A stretch of 64,000 nucleotides of DNA from Clostridium scatologenes (GCF_000968375.1 NZ_CP009933.1:2604001-2668000), one strand, 5' to 3'; positions 26,642 through 35,123 are shown, numbered from the stretch's first letter. Notes: a model not told the origin generated them from the letters alone. A program made the numbers and translations.

Positions 26642-27244
26642 ATGGATAGAAAAATACGAATACCTCGTCAAAAGAGGTCCATTGAAAAGAAAAATAAAAT
26701 TATTGATGCTGCTTATAAAATATTTAATGAAAAAGGATATAATAATACAACTACTGTGGATATAGCAAAAGAAGCAGGCATTGCTACAGGTTCTGTATAT
26801 GCCTACTTTGAAGATAAGAAAGATATATTTATTCAAGCTTTGCACAAATACAGCAATATTATGCAAGAACTTGTGCTTAACAAATTTAATCAGATACCAA
26901 TTGAAGAAGATTTATTAAGTGTAATTAAACAAGTTATCAACATATTAATTGAATCCCACGATTTATCTAAAAATCTTCATAATGAAATTATGGCTTTAAG
27001 TTTTTTGGATGAAGATATAAAAAATCATTTTAAAAATCAACATGAGCAAATAACAATTAGAATATTTCAGCAACTAGAAGAAAGAAATATTATCATTAAT
27101 AACCAAAAGGAAAAAATGTTTCTTGCATTAAATACTGCTGATAATCTTTGTCATGAATTACTTTTTTTCCACAATTCGGGTCTTAATAAAGAAGTTGCCA
27201 TTGATCAAAGTGCATATATGATAAAATGTTTGCTAACTTATTAG
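26642..27244 (+). CDS. TetR/AcrR-family regulator
   Basis: A 200-residue regulator with an N-terminal helix-turn-helix (KIIDAAYKIFNEKGYNNTTT, then GIATGSVYAYFEDKKDIF) and an all-helical ligand domain. It would normally repress the divergent efflux genes. In-frame GTG/ATG codons at 26633 and 26636 exist, but AGGTGAT at 26631-26637 suits the ATG at 26642. The intergenic region has collapsed to 14 bases, so its operator and promoter appear lost and present expression is doubtful. The protein itself looks intact. Confidence 0.82.
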   Translation: MDRKIRIPRQKRSIEKKNKIIDAAYKIFNEKGYNNTTTVDIAKEAGIATGSVYAYFEDKKDIFIQALHKYSNIMQELVLNKFNQIPIEEDLLSVIKQVINILIESHDLSKNLHNEIMALSFLDEDIKNHFKNQHEQITIRIFQQLEERNIIINNQKEKMFLALNTADNLCHELLFFHNSGLNKEVAIDQSAYMIKCLLTY

Positions 27245-27246
27245 TA

Positions 27247-27593
27247 ACTCAACTTTCGCACATAGACAATTTAAATTTAGTAAAATAAATACATTGCAAC
27301 ATAACTTTTTAGGTGAAGTCCGCATTGAATATATGGTGTATAAAAGCTATGGTTAAATATAATTTTCAATTACTAAAGCAGCTTATAACAATTTAATTAC
27401 ATGCGTACACTTGAAGTTACTAGTTTGAATTTTAGCTTTTATGTAGTGATATATGATAAGGGTGTCATCACATTAGCTAAATTGTTTTAGTATTATTCTT
27501 AACTCAAAATTTTTGAAAGCCTTAGAACTTTAGTCCTGTCTGAAGGAACCGAGTTTGACAAAGTTCTTAGGCTTTCAAAAATTTCGAACTTTA
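27247..27593 (+). repeat. Chimeric palindromic element (B-type end joined to truncated family A, A2)
   Basis: Positions 27247-27350 match the left end of family B at 60800 (CTCAACTTTCGCA, CTTTTTAGGTG, GTCCGCATTGAATATATGGT, TATAAAAGC). From about 27386 it switches to family A read from its far end (GTACACTTGAAGTTACTAG, then GTTTGAATTTTAGC). The A copy keeps its left arm and tip (GTCCTGTCTGAAGGAACC) but its right arm ends abruptly near 27593. There the sequence becomes the remains of a regulator gene. It looks like one element inserted into another, followed by a deletion. Confidence 0.75.
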
Positions 27594-27791
27594 TTTTAAA
27601 TTGGAAACTCCTCTTCGTTTCCTGAAATGAAAAATATGACACCTATATGTCATCTTTTTATCTGTTAAGAAAAATTCATTAGTAATATCATATTCTAGTA
27701 TAACTTCAAACCTTTCCGCTAATTCTTGTATTGTAATTCGCTCCGTATTTGCAAGGACATTTAAAATTCCCAGTAATCTATCAATCTTCAC
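27591..27791 (-). pseudogene. Remnant of a YafY/WYL-type regulator
   Basis: The first 30 residues (MKIDRLLGILNVLANTERIT, then IQELAERFEV) are the usual N-terminal helix-turn-helix of the DeoR-like WYL regulators. The reading then jumps to ILEYDITNEFF and unrelated sequence and ends inside the neighbouring palindromic element. The recognition helix and whole WYL domain are missing. The gene was cut by deletion or by element insertion. Confidence 0.6.
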
Positions 27792-27859
27792 AATAACATG
27801 CTTTCTCCATTTCTAAGTAATAATATATAACATTTTTTATTCATCTTATTTTACCATTG

Positions 27860-28600
27860 TTATAAATCATTTATCAATTCTGCTATACGTTTATTCACAT
27901 CACCCTTATATATACCGCCATGATAACAAATTACTGTTTCAATATCATACTTCATCAATTTTTTTATGGACTTAATATTCAATTCATTATCAAAATTAAT
28001 ATCTTTATCTGTTTTAACAAGCAAACCTTCTTTAACACTAAGAATGTCTCCAGCAATTAGTATTTTCCACTTATTAAGATATAAGCAAATATGTCCTGGT
28101 GTATGACCTGGTGTGTAAACAATAGTAATTCCTCCTAAGTATGGCAACTCCTCACCATCAATCAATGTCTTATCTACATTTATTCTACTGTGCTCAAAAC
28201 CTACTTTTAGCTTTTCGTATACTATTTTTATATTATCAGGCAAATAATCTAATCTATCTTCAAGTTGAGCAATTTTAACAGGCTTTTTCTCACCATTTAT
28301 ATATGCTCTTTCTTCTTCATGAGTAAGAACCTTAACCGTTCTAGGTATATTTCTCAAAATGTCAGAAGCACTTCCTATATGATCAATATCCTGATGGGTT
28401 AAAATTATCGTATTCAGTTTGTTAAATGGTATTCCTTCTTTCTCAACTGCTTCACGAATTTGATGTAACTGACCAGGAAATGCAGTATCAATCAGAATCA
28501 ATGAATCCTTATCGCAAAGTAAGGTTGTATTAATGTCCATTGACGTTCCCATTATGTTAGCAGATAATTCAAGCACGTAAATTCCATTTTCAATTTTCAT
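27860..28600 (-). CDS. Metallo-beta-lactamase-fold hydrolase
   Basis: A 246-residue MBL-fold protein. The metal-binding loop reads LTHQDIDHIGS: the usual HxHxDH appears as HxDxDH, a variant common in this subfamily. The other ligands are visible in YTPGHTPGHICLYL, IAGDIL and ICYHGG. Members hydrolyse thioesters, lactones or phosphoesters; the substrate here cannot be read. AGAGGGGG precedes the ATG. It stands alone, with a 15-bp perfect inverted repeat about 60 bases upstream that may be an operator. The family is secure, the function open. Confidence 0.85.
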   Translation of the reverse strand: MKIENGIYVLELSANIMGTSMDINTTLLCDKDSLILIDTAFPGQLHQIREAVEKEGIPFNKLNTIILTHQDIDHIGSASDILRNIPRTVKVLTHEEERAYINGEKKPVKIAQLEDRLDYLPDNIKIVYEKLKVGFEHSRINVDKTLIDGEELPYLGGITIVYTPGHTPGHICLYLNKWKILIAGDILSVKEGLLVKTDKDINFDNELNIKSIKKLMKYDIETVICYHGGIYKGDVNKRIAELINDL

Positions 28601-28657
28601 TTATTGTTTCCCCCTCTAAATCATCATAATAAATTGTAACTTATGTGTTATGAACTA

Positions 28658-28692
28658 TAGAAAAATAATTTTCTGCTAAAATTATTTTTCTA
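28658..28692 (-). promoter_or_regulatory. 15-bp perfect inverted repeat upstream of the MBL gene
   Basis: TAGAAAAATAATTTT (28658-28672) and AAAATTATTTTTCTA (28678-28692) flank CTGCT. It lies 58 bases before the start codon. TTATGTGTTAT also occurs twice around it (28641 and 28714). It may be an operator or a leader hairpin. The 28601-28958 interval holds no other gene. Confidence 0.45.
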
Positions 28693-28795
28693 ATGTCTAT
28701 TGACTTTTATTAAATTATGTGTTATAATTAAGTTTATCGAATGTTGTTTTAGTATAAACAATTATTGCACACTTGTCAATAAAAATGTTAGTATT

Positions 28796-28827
28796 AAGCG
28801 TATACTTATATAAATAGGTATACGCTT
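28796..28827. terminator. Terminator-like hairpin
   Basis: AAGCGTATAC pairs with GTATACGCTT (12-base loop), followed on the plus strand by TTAGTTTTTT. It sits between the MBL gene and the CWB2 fragment, with a T-run only on the plus strand, and no plus-strand gene ends here. Confidence 0.5.
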
Positions 28828-28958
28828 TTAGTTTTTTATATTAATTTGTTTACTGTCTAAAATCCTTGATTATTCCAACACAAAAACAGCTGGCAAAGAA
28901 GATTTAACCAACTGTAATTATGTATTTAATATATATTTCCAACTTTTATTTTTATAGT

Positions 28959-29195
28959 TTAATTAATTTTATAAACAAGAGTTATCTGATCTTCGAAATT
29001 TTGTGAAATAACTTCTGTTCCACCAACAATGTATATATTCTTTGGTTTTAACATACTAATTGCATTTTCTGCATCTTTACTAAACATATCAGATGTAGTT
29101 AAAAGTATTGGTGCATCTAATTTTTTAGCTAATGTTGAAGCACTTAACCCATCTGCATATCCTTCTCCCGATGCTAATACTATACATTTTCCCAT
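28959..29195 (-). pseudogene. CWB2 (cell wall-binding repeat 2) fragment
   Basis: A 78-residue piece of one CWB2 repeat: CIVLASGEGYADGLSAS, APILLTTSDMF, LKPKNIYIVGGTEVIS. Full CWB2 proteins carry three repeats and a signal peptide; here there is one repeat and neither. The frame stays open upstream to about 29242, running into the end of the ABC permease gene, and the ATG lacks a ribosome site. It is most likely the leftover 3' end of a surface-protein gene. Confidence 0.6.
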
Positions 29196-29245
29196 TTTAA
29201 TTGAGTCAATTTCATAATTTAGAATAACTTTTACCTTATCGTAAT

Positions 29246-29977
29246 CTAGACATCTCTATTATTAAATTCATATAATCCAACTATTGTAAAGAATATAAAC
29301 ACAATAACTGATATTATATAAATATATATTGGGCAATCAAAACTTATACCTCCAGCATTTAACAATACTCTTCCAGGATAAGCCCAAGGAAACAGCATCC
29401 AATATTTAGTATTGTTAATAAGAAGAGCTGGAATAGAAAATGCTAAACCAATTCCTAAGGGGACAGCAATATTTTTAAACTTCATACTTAAATAATATTG
29501 AATTCCTATAACAGGCAGTGAAGCTACAATACAAAGCATTGGTGAATATATTAATTCCATTGGCATACTTTGATTACTTGGAGCCATAATCATTCCTACA
29601 AAAATAGTAAGTAACATAAAAATAATAAGATTTAATGCCACTATACCGCATACCACAACAAGTTTAGCTATATATATATCACTTCTCTTTATAGGTAAGG
29701 TCAATATTCTCTTGAAGTTGTCCTCTGCATTTTCTATTCTAACTAAAACAGCTATAATAATGGTAATAAATAGTGCTATAAGAAATAGTCCATAAAACAT
29801 AGAACTTTGAGTATAAACTTGTGACCATACATTTTGACCTTTTTCTGTAAAAAGCTCTCTATATCTCAAAAAATTTGTAAAACCAAGTATTACAAAAAAT
29901 AGTGGAAGAAACATTACTATATTCAATATTTTTGAATGTCTTAACTTTAACAATTCCACTTTAAATACATTCTTCAT
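29246..29977 (-). CDS. ABC-2 type permease, lantibiotic-immunity-like
   Basis: A 243-residue, six-helix membrane protein of the ABC-2 type found in lantibiotic and bacitracin protection transporters (LanE/LanG, BcrB). Helices begin near residues 18, 55, 100, 145, 172 and 215. An amphipathic stretch RIENAEDNFKRILTLPIKRS between helices 2 and 3 is typical, since this family has RRLLALPVSR-like motifs there. TAGGAGG precedes the ATG. It is the last gene of a three-gene transporter operon, about 110 bases after the other permease. Confidence 0.8.
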   Translation of the reverse strand: MKNVFKVELLKLRHSKILNIVMFLPLFFVILGFTNFLRYRELFTEKGQNVWSQVYTQSSMFYGLFLIALFITIIIAVLVRIENAEDNFKRILTLPIKRSDIYIAKLVVVCGIVALNLIIFMLLTIFVGMIMAPSNQSMPMELIYSPMLCIVASLPVIGIQYYLSMKFKNIAVPLGIGLAFSIPALLINNTKYWMLFPWAYPGRVLLNAGGISFDCPIYIYIISVIVFIFFTIVGLYEFNNRDV

Positions 29978-30087
29978 TTTATTTAACCTCCTACTTTATA
30001 TAAATATAAAAATTATTTACTTAATTCTTACACATAAAATAATTTAACTTAATTATGAACATAATTTCTAAACTATGAAATGTTGAT

Positions 30088-30849
30088 TTATTTAATGTCC
30101 CTTTTATTAAATTCTATAATTCCTATTACAAGCCACAAAACACCAGATACTATTCCAAAAAAAGCTGCTGCTTGTGCATCCCTATTTCCTTCTAAAGGCA
30201 TTGCCAATATGACATTAGCATAAGGAATTATATATGAAAGTATCTTACTTTGTGCAAACATATAAGCTCCTATACTCCCTGCAAAACCTATAGCTGCTGA
30301 TGCTAAAGAATTTTTCATATAACAGCTTATAAATTGCTGGAAACTTACTACACCTAAAGTTGCACATATTTCCAATATTTTATATTTAAAAATCAATGTA
30401 CAATCACCATTAATACCAAAGAAGCTTTTTATAAATATTACTGATACTCCATTTAAAACTACTAAAATAATTGCAGCTATTAACACTACAATCCATTTTG
30501 ACATATAAATTCTTCTTCTTTCAACTGGTCTTGCTATCATTTGTTTCCAGGTATTTTCATTATATTCCGTATAATTTACAATAACTGCTACTACAACAAT
30601 AGACAAGCTTAGAAGCATAAACCAAAAGGTAGAAAGATGATTTTCATAAATTAAAGCTTCTAATCTACCATTAACTCCAATATGAGCTAGTTGCTTTATA
30701 TGATCATTGGACATTAGAAAATCAACTCTAATATATAAATCTGCAAATAACATAGCAAATGAAAGAATAGGAATGAAAAAAACTCCCTTCCATAGCACTG
30801 ATCTTTTATATTTCATTAATTCAGATTTTAAAATTGATATGAAGCTCAT
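30088..30849 (-). CDS. ABC-2 type permease, lantibiotic-immunity-like
   Basis: A 253-residue, six-helix paralogue of the next gene. It has the corresponding motif NENTWKQMIARPVERRRIYMSKW after helix 2. Its ATG overlaps the ATPase stop by four bases, so the two are coupled. Two different permeases plus one ATPase is the LanFEG arrangement, which pulls antimicrobial peptides off the membrane. No lantibiotic precursor gene is visible, so the role is more likely self-standing resistance. Confidence 0.8.
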   Translation of the reverse strand: MSFISILKSELMKYKRSVLWKGVFFIPILSFAMLFADLYIRVDFLMSNDHIKQLAHIGVNGRLEALIYENHLSTFWFMLLSLSIVVVAVIVNYTEYNENTWKQMIARPVERRRIYMSKWIVVLIAAIILVVLNGVSVIFIKSFFGINGDCTLIFKYKILEICATLGVVSFQQFISCYMKNSLASAAIGFAGSIGAYMFAQSKILSYIIPYANVILAMPLEGNRDAQAAAFFGIVSGVLWLVIGIIEFNKRDIK

Positions 30850-31757
30850 TTAATTTCTCCTCCTTCAGTAAGGTCAAGAAATATTTCTTCAAGTGATTTT
30901 TGCACTTCTACAAATTTAAATATTTTATTGTCATCTAATATTAACTGTTTTAAAATATCATCAGCTTCTCTGCCTTCAGGTTGCAAAAAAATATCTTTAT
31001 CTTTCAACTTAAATTTGCATCCATAGTTATTTAATGTGTTTATAGTCTCTTGTAGATTTTTTGATCCTATACAAAGTTCTCCTTTACTTTTAGCATGCAA
31101 CTCCTCAAGTGTTCCTTGAAACAATATATTTCCTCTATTTATAATTCCAATGTCATCTGCTATAAGTTCAATTTCGCTTAAATTGTGGCTAGATATAATC
31201 ACTGTCATATCATAAATCTTTGGAAGTTTTTTAATAAGGCCTCTTATTTCATGAATTCCTGATGGATCAAGTCCATTAGTAGGTTCATCCAATATTAAAA
31301 GCTCAGGTTTTGATATTAAAGCTTGTGCAATTCCTAATCTCTGCTTCATTCCTAATGAAAATTTACTTACTTGTCTATTTTTCCATTCAGTAAGCTTTAC
31401 CACTTCTAGAACTTCATCAATATACTTATGGTCAAGTTCTAAAAGTTCTGCCGTTACTTGAAGATTTTCATAAGCTGTTAAATTTCCATAATAGGATGGT
31501 GCCTCTACCATAGAGCCTACCTTTTTCAAAATATCTATTCTATTTTTTCTCAAATCCATACCAAAAATTTTAACTTGTCCTTTTGTAGGTTTTATAAGTC
31601 CCAAAAGCATTCTTATAGTTGTTGATTTTCCTGCACCATTAGGTCCTAAAAAGCCATAAACCCTTCCTTTTTTAACTGTTAAATTTATGCCATTTACCGC
31701 TTTAAAATCTTTAAATTTCTTTGTTAAATTTACTGTTTCTATAATTTTTTCTGACAT
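30846..31757 (-). CDS. ABC transporter ATPase, BcrA/LanF-like
   Basis: A 303-residue ATPase: Walker A GFLGPNGAGKSTTIRMLL, Q-loop SMVEAPSYY, signature FSLGMKQRLGIAQAL, Walker B LLILDEPTNGLDP and the H-loop SSHNLSEIE. The C-terminal 80 residues are the regulatory extension of the BcrA group. A start 20 codons upstream is in frame, but AAAGGAGG lies right before the ATG at 31757. It heads an operon with two permeases and diverges from a two-component system that probably controls it. AACCTTAA direct repeats lie upstream. Confidence 0.88.
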   Translation of the reverse strand: MSEKIIETVNLTKKFKDFKAVNGINLTVKKGRVYGFLGPNGAGKSTTIRMLLGLIKPTKGQVKIFGMDLRKNRIDILKKVGSMVEAPSYYGNLTAYENLQVTAELLELDHKYIDEVLEVVKLTEWKNRQVSKFSLGMKQRLGIAQALISKPELLILDEPTNGLDPSGIHEIRGLIKKLPKIYDMTVIISSHNLSEIELIADDIGIINRGNILFQGTLEELHAKSKGELCIGSKNLQETINTLNNYGCKFKLKDKDIFLQPEGREADDILKQLILDDNKIFKFVEVQKSLEEIFLDLTEGGEIK

Positions 31758-31824
31758 TACTGCTCCTCCTTTAATTGAGTTATATTTATATACTAAAGGT
31801 CCAAACTTAAATTTCATTTATGGC

Positions 31825-31857
31825 AACCTTAACGGAACCTTAAAATTATTTCCTTAA
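31825..31857 (-). promoter_or_regulatory. Candidate response-regulator binding repeats
   Basis: AACCTTAA occurs at 31825 and again at 31836, an 11-base period, with a looser TTCCTTAA at 31850. OmpR-family regulators usually bind direct repeats spaced one helical turn apart. The repeats sit 70-100 bases upstream of the ABC ATPase start, opposite the response-regulator gene. Confidence 0.45.
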
Positions 31858-31964
31858 TCTAAAAGAAAACATAAATAATGTTATAATTATAATTAGATTT
31901 TTAGTAAAAAAGATGCCTTAATTTTTTATGGATTTATTAATTACAGCGAAAGGAAGTGATTTTT

Positions 31965-31995
31965 AGCGAGAGTTAAATGCTTGTTTACTCTCACT
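31965..31995 (+). other. Hairpin between ribosome site and start of the response-regulator gene
   Basis: AGCGAGAG and TAAA (31965-31977) pair with TTTACTCTCACT (31984-31995) around a six-base loop, with one mismatch and one bulge. AGGAAGTG lies just before it (31951-31958), and usable start codons lie inside (TTG 31981) or after it (ATG 32005). The hairpin would hide or reposition the start. Confidence 0.55.
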
Positions 31996-32718
31996 AAAAT
32001 ATACATGTATAATATTTTAGATAGAAAAATACTTTTAATTGATGATGAAATAGAACTATTAAAACTTATGGAAACAGTTTTGAAAAAAGAAGGTTTTAGA
32101 AGAATAGCTAAAGCTACAAACGGCACAGATGGCATAAAAGCATGTAAAATGGAAAATCCAGATATAATAGTTTTAGATGTTATGATGCCTGATATAGATG
32201 GATTTGATGTATGTAAACACATCAGAGAGTTTTCCTTTGTTCCAGTTATTTTTTTATCTGCAAAATCTGACGATGTTGATAAAATTCTTGCTCTTGGATT
32301 AGGTGCAGATGATTATGTAACTAAACCTTTTAGTCCTAAGGAGGTTGCTTTCAGAATAAAAGCACATTTAAGAAGAAATATATACATAAAAAACGAATTG
32401 TCTTTAAAAAAAGATAAAATATCTTTTGATGATATCGTTATTGATTTTCAAAAAGGAGAACTATTAAAATCTGGTCAAAATATAGTACTCACTCGTAAAG
32501 AATATCATTTGCTGTGCTATATGGCTCAAAATGCCAATCAAATATTGACCAAGCAAATGATATGTAATGAAGTTTGGAACGATGACTATGAAGGGTATGA
32601 CAACACTATAATGGTTCATATGAGAAAACTTAGGCAAAAACTAGAAAAAGACCCTTCTAATCCTAAGTACATTATTACTGTAAAAGGACTTGGATACAAG
32701 CTCCATACATCAAAATAA
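31981..32718 (+). CDS. OmpR/PhoB-family response regulator
   Basis: A two-component response regulator with receiver domain (LLIDDEIELL acidic pair, IIVLDVMMPDID phospho-acceptor, DDYVTKPFSPKE lysine) and a C-terminal winged helix (RKEYHLLCYMAQNANQIL, then VHMRKLRQKLE and GLGYKL). The start is uncertain. TTG at 31981 gives 245 residues; ATG at 32005 gives 237 and a more typical beginning, MYNILDRKILLIDDE. Neither has a well-placed ribosome site because a hairpin separates AGGAAGTG from both. The kinase gene follows after 100 bases. It probably controls the divergent ABC transporter. Confidence 0.85.
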   Translation: MFTLTKIYMYNILDRKILLIDDEIELLKLMETVLKKEGFRRIAKATNGTDGIKACKMENPDIIVLDVMMPDIDGFDVCKHIREFSFVPVIFLSAKSDDVDKILALGLGADDYVTKPFSPKEVAFRIKAHLRRNIYIKNELSLKKDKISFDDIVIDFQKGELLKSGQNIVLTRKEYHLLCYMAQNANQILTKQMICNEVWNDDYEGYDNTIMVHMRKLRQKLEKDPSNPKYIITVKGLGYKLHTSK

Positions 32719-32818
32719 TAACAATTCAATCATGATAGAAAAATTACGCATCCATTTTAAAAGTCCAATTATATTTTTCAAAAGTCCAATTTTACTCTAG
32801 CCTTTGAGGTGAAAATAT

Positions 32819-34231
32819 ATGAAAATTTTAAATAAAATCAGAACCAATTGGTCCATTACAACAAAATTTCTAGTAACACTAATATTTATAATAATAATTG
32901 AATTCTTTGTAAACCTTCTTTTTTTTAGATTTACGATCATATATACTAAAAAGAATTTAAATACACTTAGTCCTGAAAGTTTTACATTGAATTTTTCTGA
33001 GTACATAAATTTTAAAGATAATAAGCCTTTTTTAATTGAAAATGCAAAAAAACAAATATCAAATAACGATACTTGGATTCAGATAATAGATGAAAATCTT
33101 AAAGAAGTATACTCTTTTAGAAAACCAAAAGAAGTTCCTTCTAGCTATAAGCCAATAGATTTAGTTCATATCCATAAGTATGATATAGCAAATAGTTCCG
33201 TATTTATGAGTGAAAAAAAGTACAATAATAAAAGTTTTGCTTATATTATAGGTTTTCCTTTTAATCGTGTTGCAAAATACACTTTAACTTTTAATCCTAG
33301 TAACACTCAAAACTTTATAGGAGGTGAATTTATAGTTTTAATGGCTATAAATATAGTAATTGCAGTGATTGCCTCCTATTTTATATTTGGCAAAAGAATG
33401 GGTAAGCCTCTTGATATTATAATAAATGGTATTGACACACTTTCCAAAGGAAACTATGAAATAAGTTATTCAGAATATGGAATTTATAAAAATGTATTTA
33501 CCAATTTAAATAATTTAAGTAAAACTCTTAAGGAAAATAAAGAGAAGAGAGAGGAAATAGAAAAAATGCGTGAACTTTGGATTTCTTCTATTTCTCATGA
33601 TATAAAAACACCCTTATCTTCTATAAAAGGATATTCTGAAATCATGAAAGACTCTGATTATATTTTTTCCAATGATGAAATTGTTGAGTATTCAGAAATA
33701 ATATACAGCAAGTCTTTATACATTCAAACTCTAATAGAAGATTTAAATTTTACTTACAAACTAAAAAATAAAGTAATTCCTTTAAAAAGAGAAAAAATAA
33801 ATATTACTCTTTTGCTTCAAAACATAATTATAAGCATTTTAAATCATCCCTGTTATCGAAATAGAACTATAAATTTTCACTTTGAGAAAGAAAATATACA
33901 AGCCTTTGTGGATGAAAGACTATTTAAAAGAGCATTAAGTAATTTAATTTTTAATGCCTTAATTCACAATGACGAAAATGTTCAGGTAGATATCTCCATT
34001 TATGAGAAAGAAAAAATATGTATTACGCTAAGGGATAATGGTAAAGGAATAGCTAAAAAAGATTTAGATTATATTTTTGAAAAATACTACAGAGGTACAA
34101 ATACTAATACATCAATTGAAGGCTCTGGCTTAGGCATGGCAATTTCTAAACAAATAATAGATGCTCATGGAAGTACTATACGTGTAAAGAGTAATTTAAA
34201 TAAAGGTACTACCATATGCATAATTGTGTAA
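32819..34231 (+). CDS. Sensor histidine kinase
   Basis: A 470-residue membrane kinase. Helix 1 spans about residues 18-40. An extracellular domain of about 130 residues follows, then helix 2 near 175-195 and a HAMP-like linker with a coiled coil (KEKREEIEKM). HisKA contains the phospho-accepting histidine in SSISHDIKTPLSS, and HATPase_c has NLIFNALIHND, RDNGKGI and GSGLGMAI. The large outside loop is unlike the short-loop BceS kinases, so it may bind a peptide or other ligand directly. TTGAGGTG precedes the ATG. The upstream gap has AAAAGTCCAATT twice (32758 and 32779). Confidence 0.88.
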   Translation: MKILNKIRTNWSITTKFLVTLIFIIIIEFFVNLLFFRFTIIYTKKNLNTLSPESFTLNFSEYINFKDNKPFLIENAKKQISNNDTWIQIIDENLKEVYSFRKPKEVPSSYKPIDLVHIHKYDIANSSVFMSEKKYNNKSFAYIIGFPFNRVAKYTLTFNPSNTQNFIGGEFIVLMAINIVIAVIASYFIFGKRMGKPLDIIINGIDTLSKGNYEISYSEYGIYKNVFTNLNNLSKTLKENKEKREEIEKMRELWISSISHDIKTPLSSIKGYSEIMKDSDYIFSNDEIVEYSEIIYSKSLYIQTLIEDLNFTYKLKNKVIPLKREKINITLLLQNIIISILNHPCYRNRTINFHFEKENIQAFVDERLFKRALSNLIFNALIHNDENVQVDISIYEKEKICITLRDNGKGIAKKDLDYIFEKYYRGTNTNTSIEGSGLGMAISKQIIDAHGSTIRVKSNLNKGTTICIIV

Positions 34232-34438
34232 TTTTATGCATATTTATAAAAATCAGAAACATTGCATGCAATGGCATTTTGCAAGTTTAAGTCCATTTAT
34301 GACCTTATTGGCACCTAAATTGGCCTTTTAATCATATATTTTTAGCTTTTTTTGAAATAACCATTATATTCTCTTGCAATTTTGTGTTTATTTAATTATA
34401 ATATAATTATGATAAATATAAATTACGAGGTGAGGCTT

Positions 34439-35116
34439 ATGTACATTGTTTCCGATTTTAAATTTCAATTAAATAAAACAAAAATTATTAATGCGGTTAA
34501 GTCTTATTGCCAAACACCTCCTTATGAGGAATTGAGCAAAATCTATGATAACTTACTTCCTGCGCTAAGAGAAATTTCTAAACCTATTGGTATTTTTAAG
34601 ATAGATAATCAAATTGGAGAAATAAATTCTACTGTACTCAATAAATGTTCTCATATAGTTTATGCTTTAGTAACTATTGGAGAAGGTTCTGTAAAAAAAG
34701 TAGATAATCTTTTTGAAGAAGGTAAATTTTATGAAGCTTTATTACTAGATGCTATGGCTAGTTCATATCTCTTTAGCGTAAGTTCAGAGTTTTTTAATAC
34801 TATATATGAAACTGCTAAAAATATGAATTTAGGTCTTACTTGCAAAATTGCTCCAGGTGATGGAGAAATTGATTTGGAATATCAAAAAGATATAGTAGAT
34901 AAATTTGCTAATGAAGATATTCATGGCATAAGCATAATTGATAAGTACATGATTTATCCTTCAAAATCTATGTCATATGTATATGGTGCTGATAAAAGCA
35001 TAGCTTTTAATCGTAGGGATCATTCCTGTGAAAATTGCTATAATAAATTTTGCACTATGAGAGACACTTCTGGAAGTGTAAAAGGCCCATTTCTAAAAGA
35101 ATCAAATTGTGCTTAA
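34439..35116 (+). CDS. MetH activation-domain-like protein with C-terminal cysteine cluster
   Basis: A 225-residue stand-alone relative of the B12-dependent methionine synthase activation domain. The tell-tale parts are CKIAPGDGEIDLEYQ (the usual SPGYGDWPL..Q region) and GISIIDKYMIYPSKSMS (the usual M.P.KSVS). It ends with CENCYNKFCTMR, four cysteines able to hold an Fe-S cluster or zinc, plus a final cysteine. Such proteins in anaerobes may reactivate corrinoid enzymes or work beside a truncated MetH; no MetH or corrinoid gene is in this window. The ATG at 34439 is behind CGAGGTGAGG; an upstream in-frame ATG is less likely. A shared terminator lies after it. Confidence 0.75.
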   Translation: MYIVSDFKFQLNKTKIINAVKSYCQTPPYEELSKIYDNLLPALREISKPIGIFKIDNQIGEINSTVLNKCSHIVYALVTIGEGSVKKVDNLFEEGKFYEALLLDAMASSYLFSVSSEFFNTIYETAKNMNLGLTCKIAPGDGEIDLEYQKDIVDKFANEDIHGISIIDKYMIYPSKSMSYVYGADKSIAFNRRDHSCENCYNKFCTMRDTSGSVKGPFLKESNCA

Positions 35117-35123
35117 AAAATTG

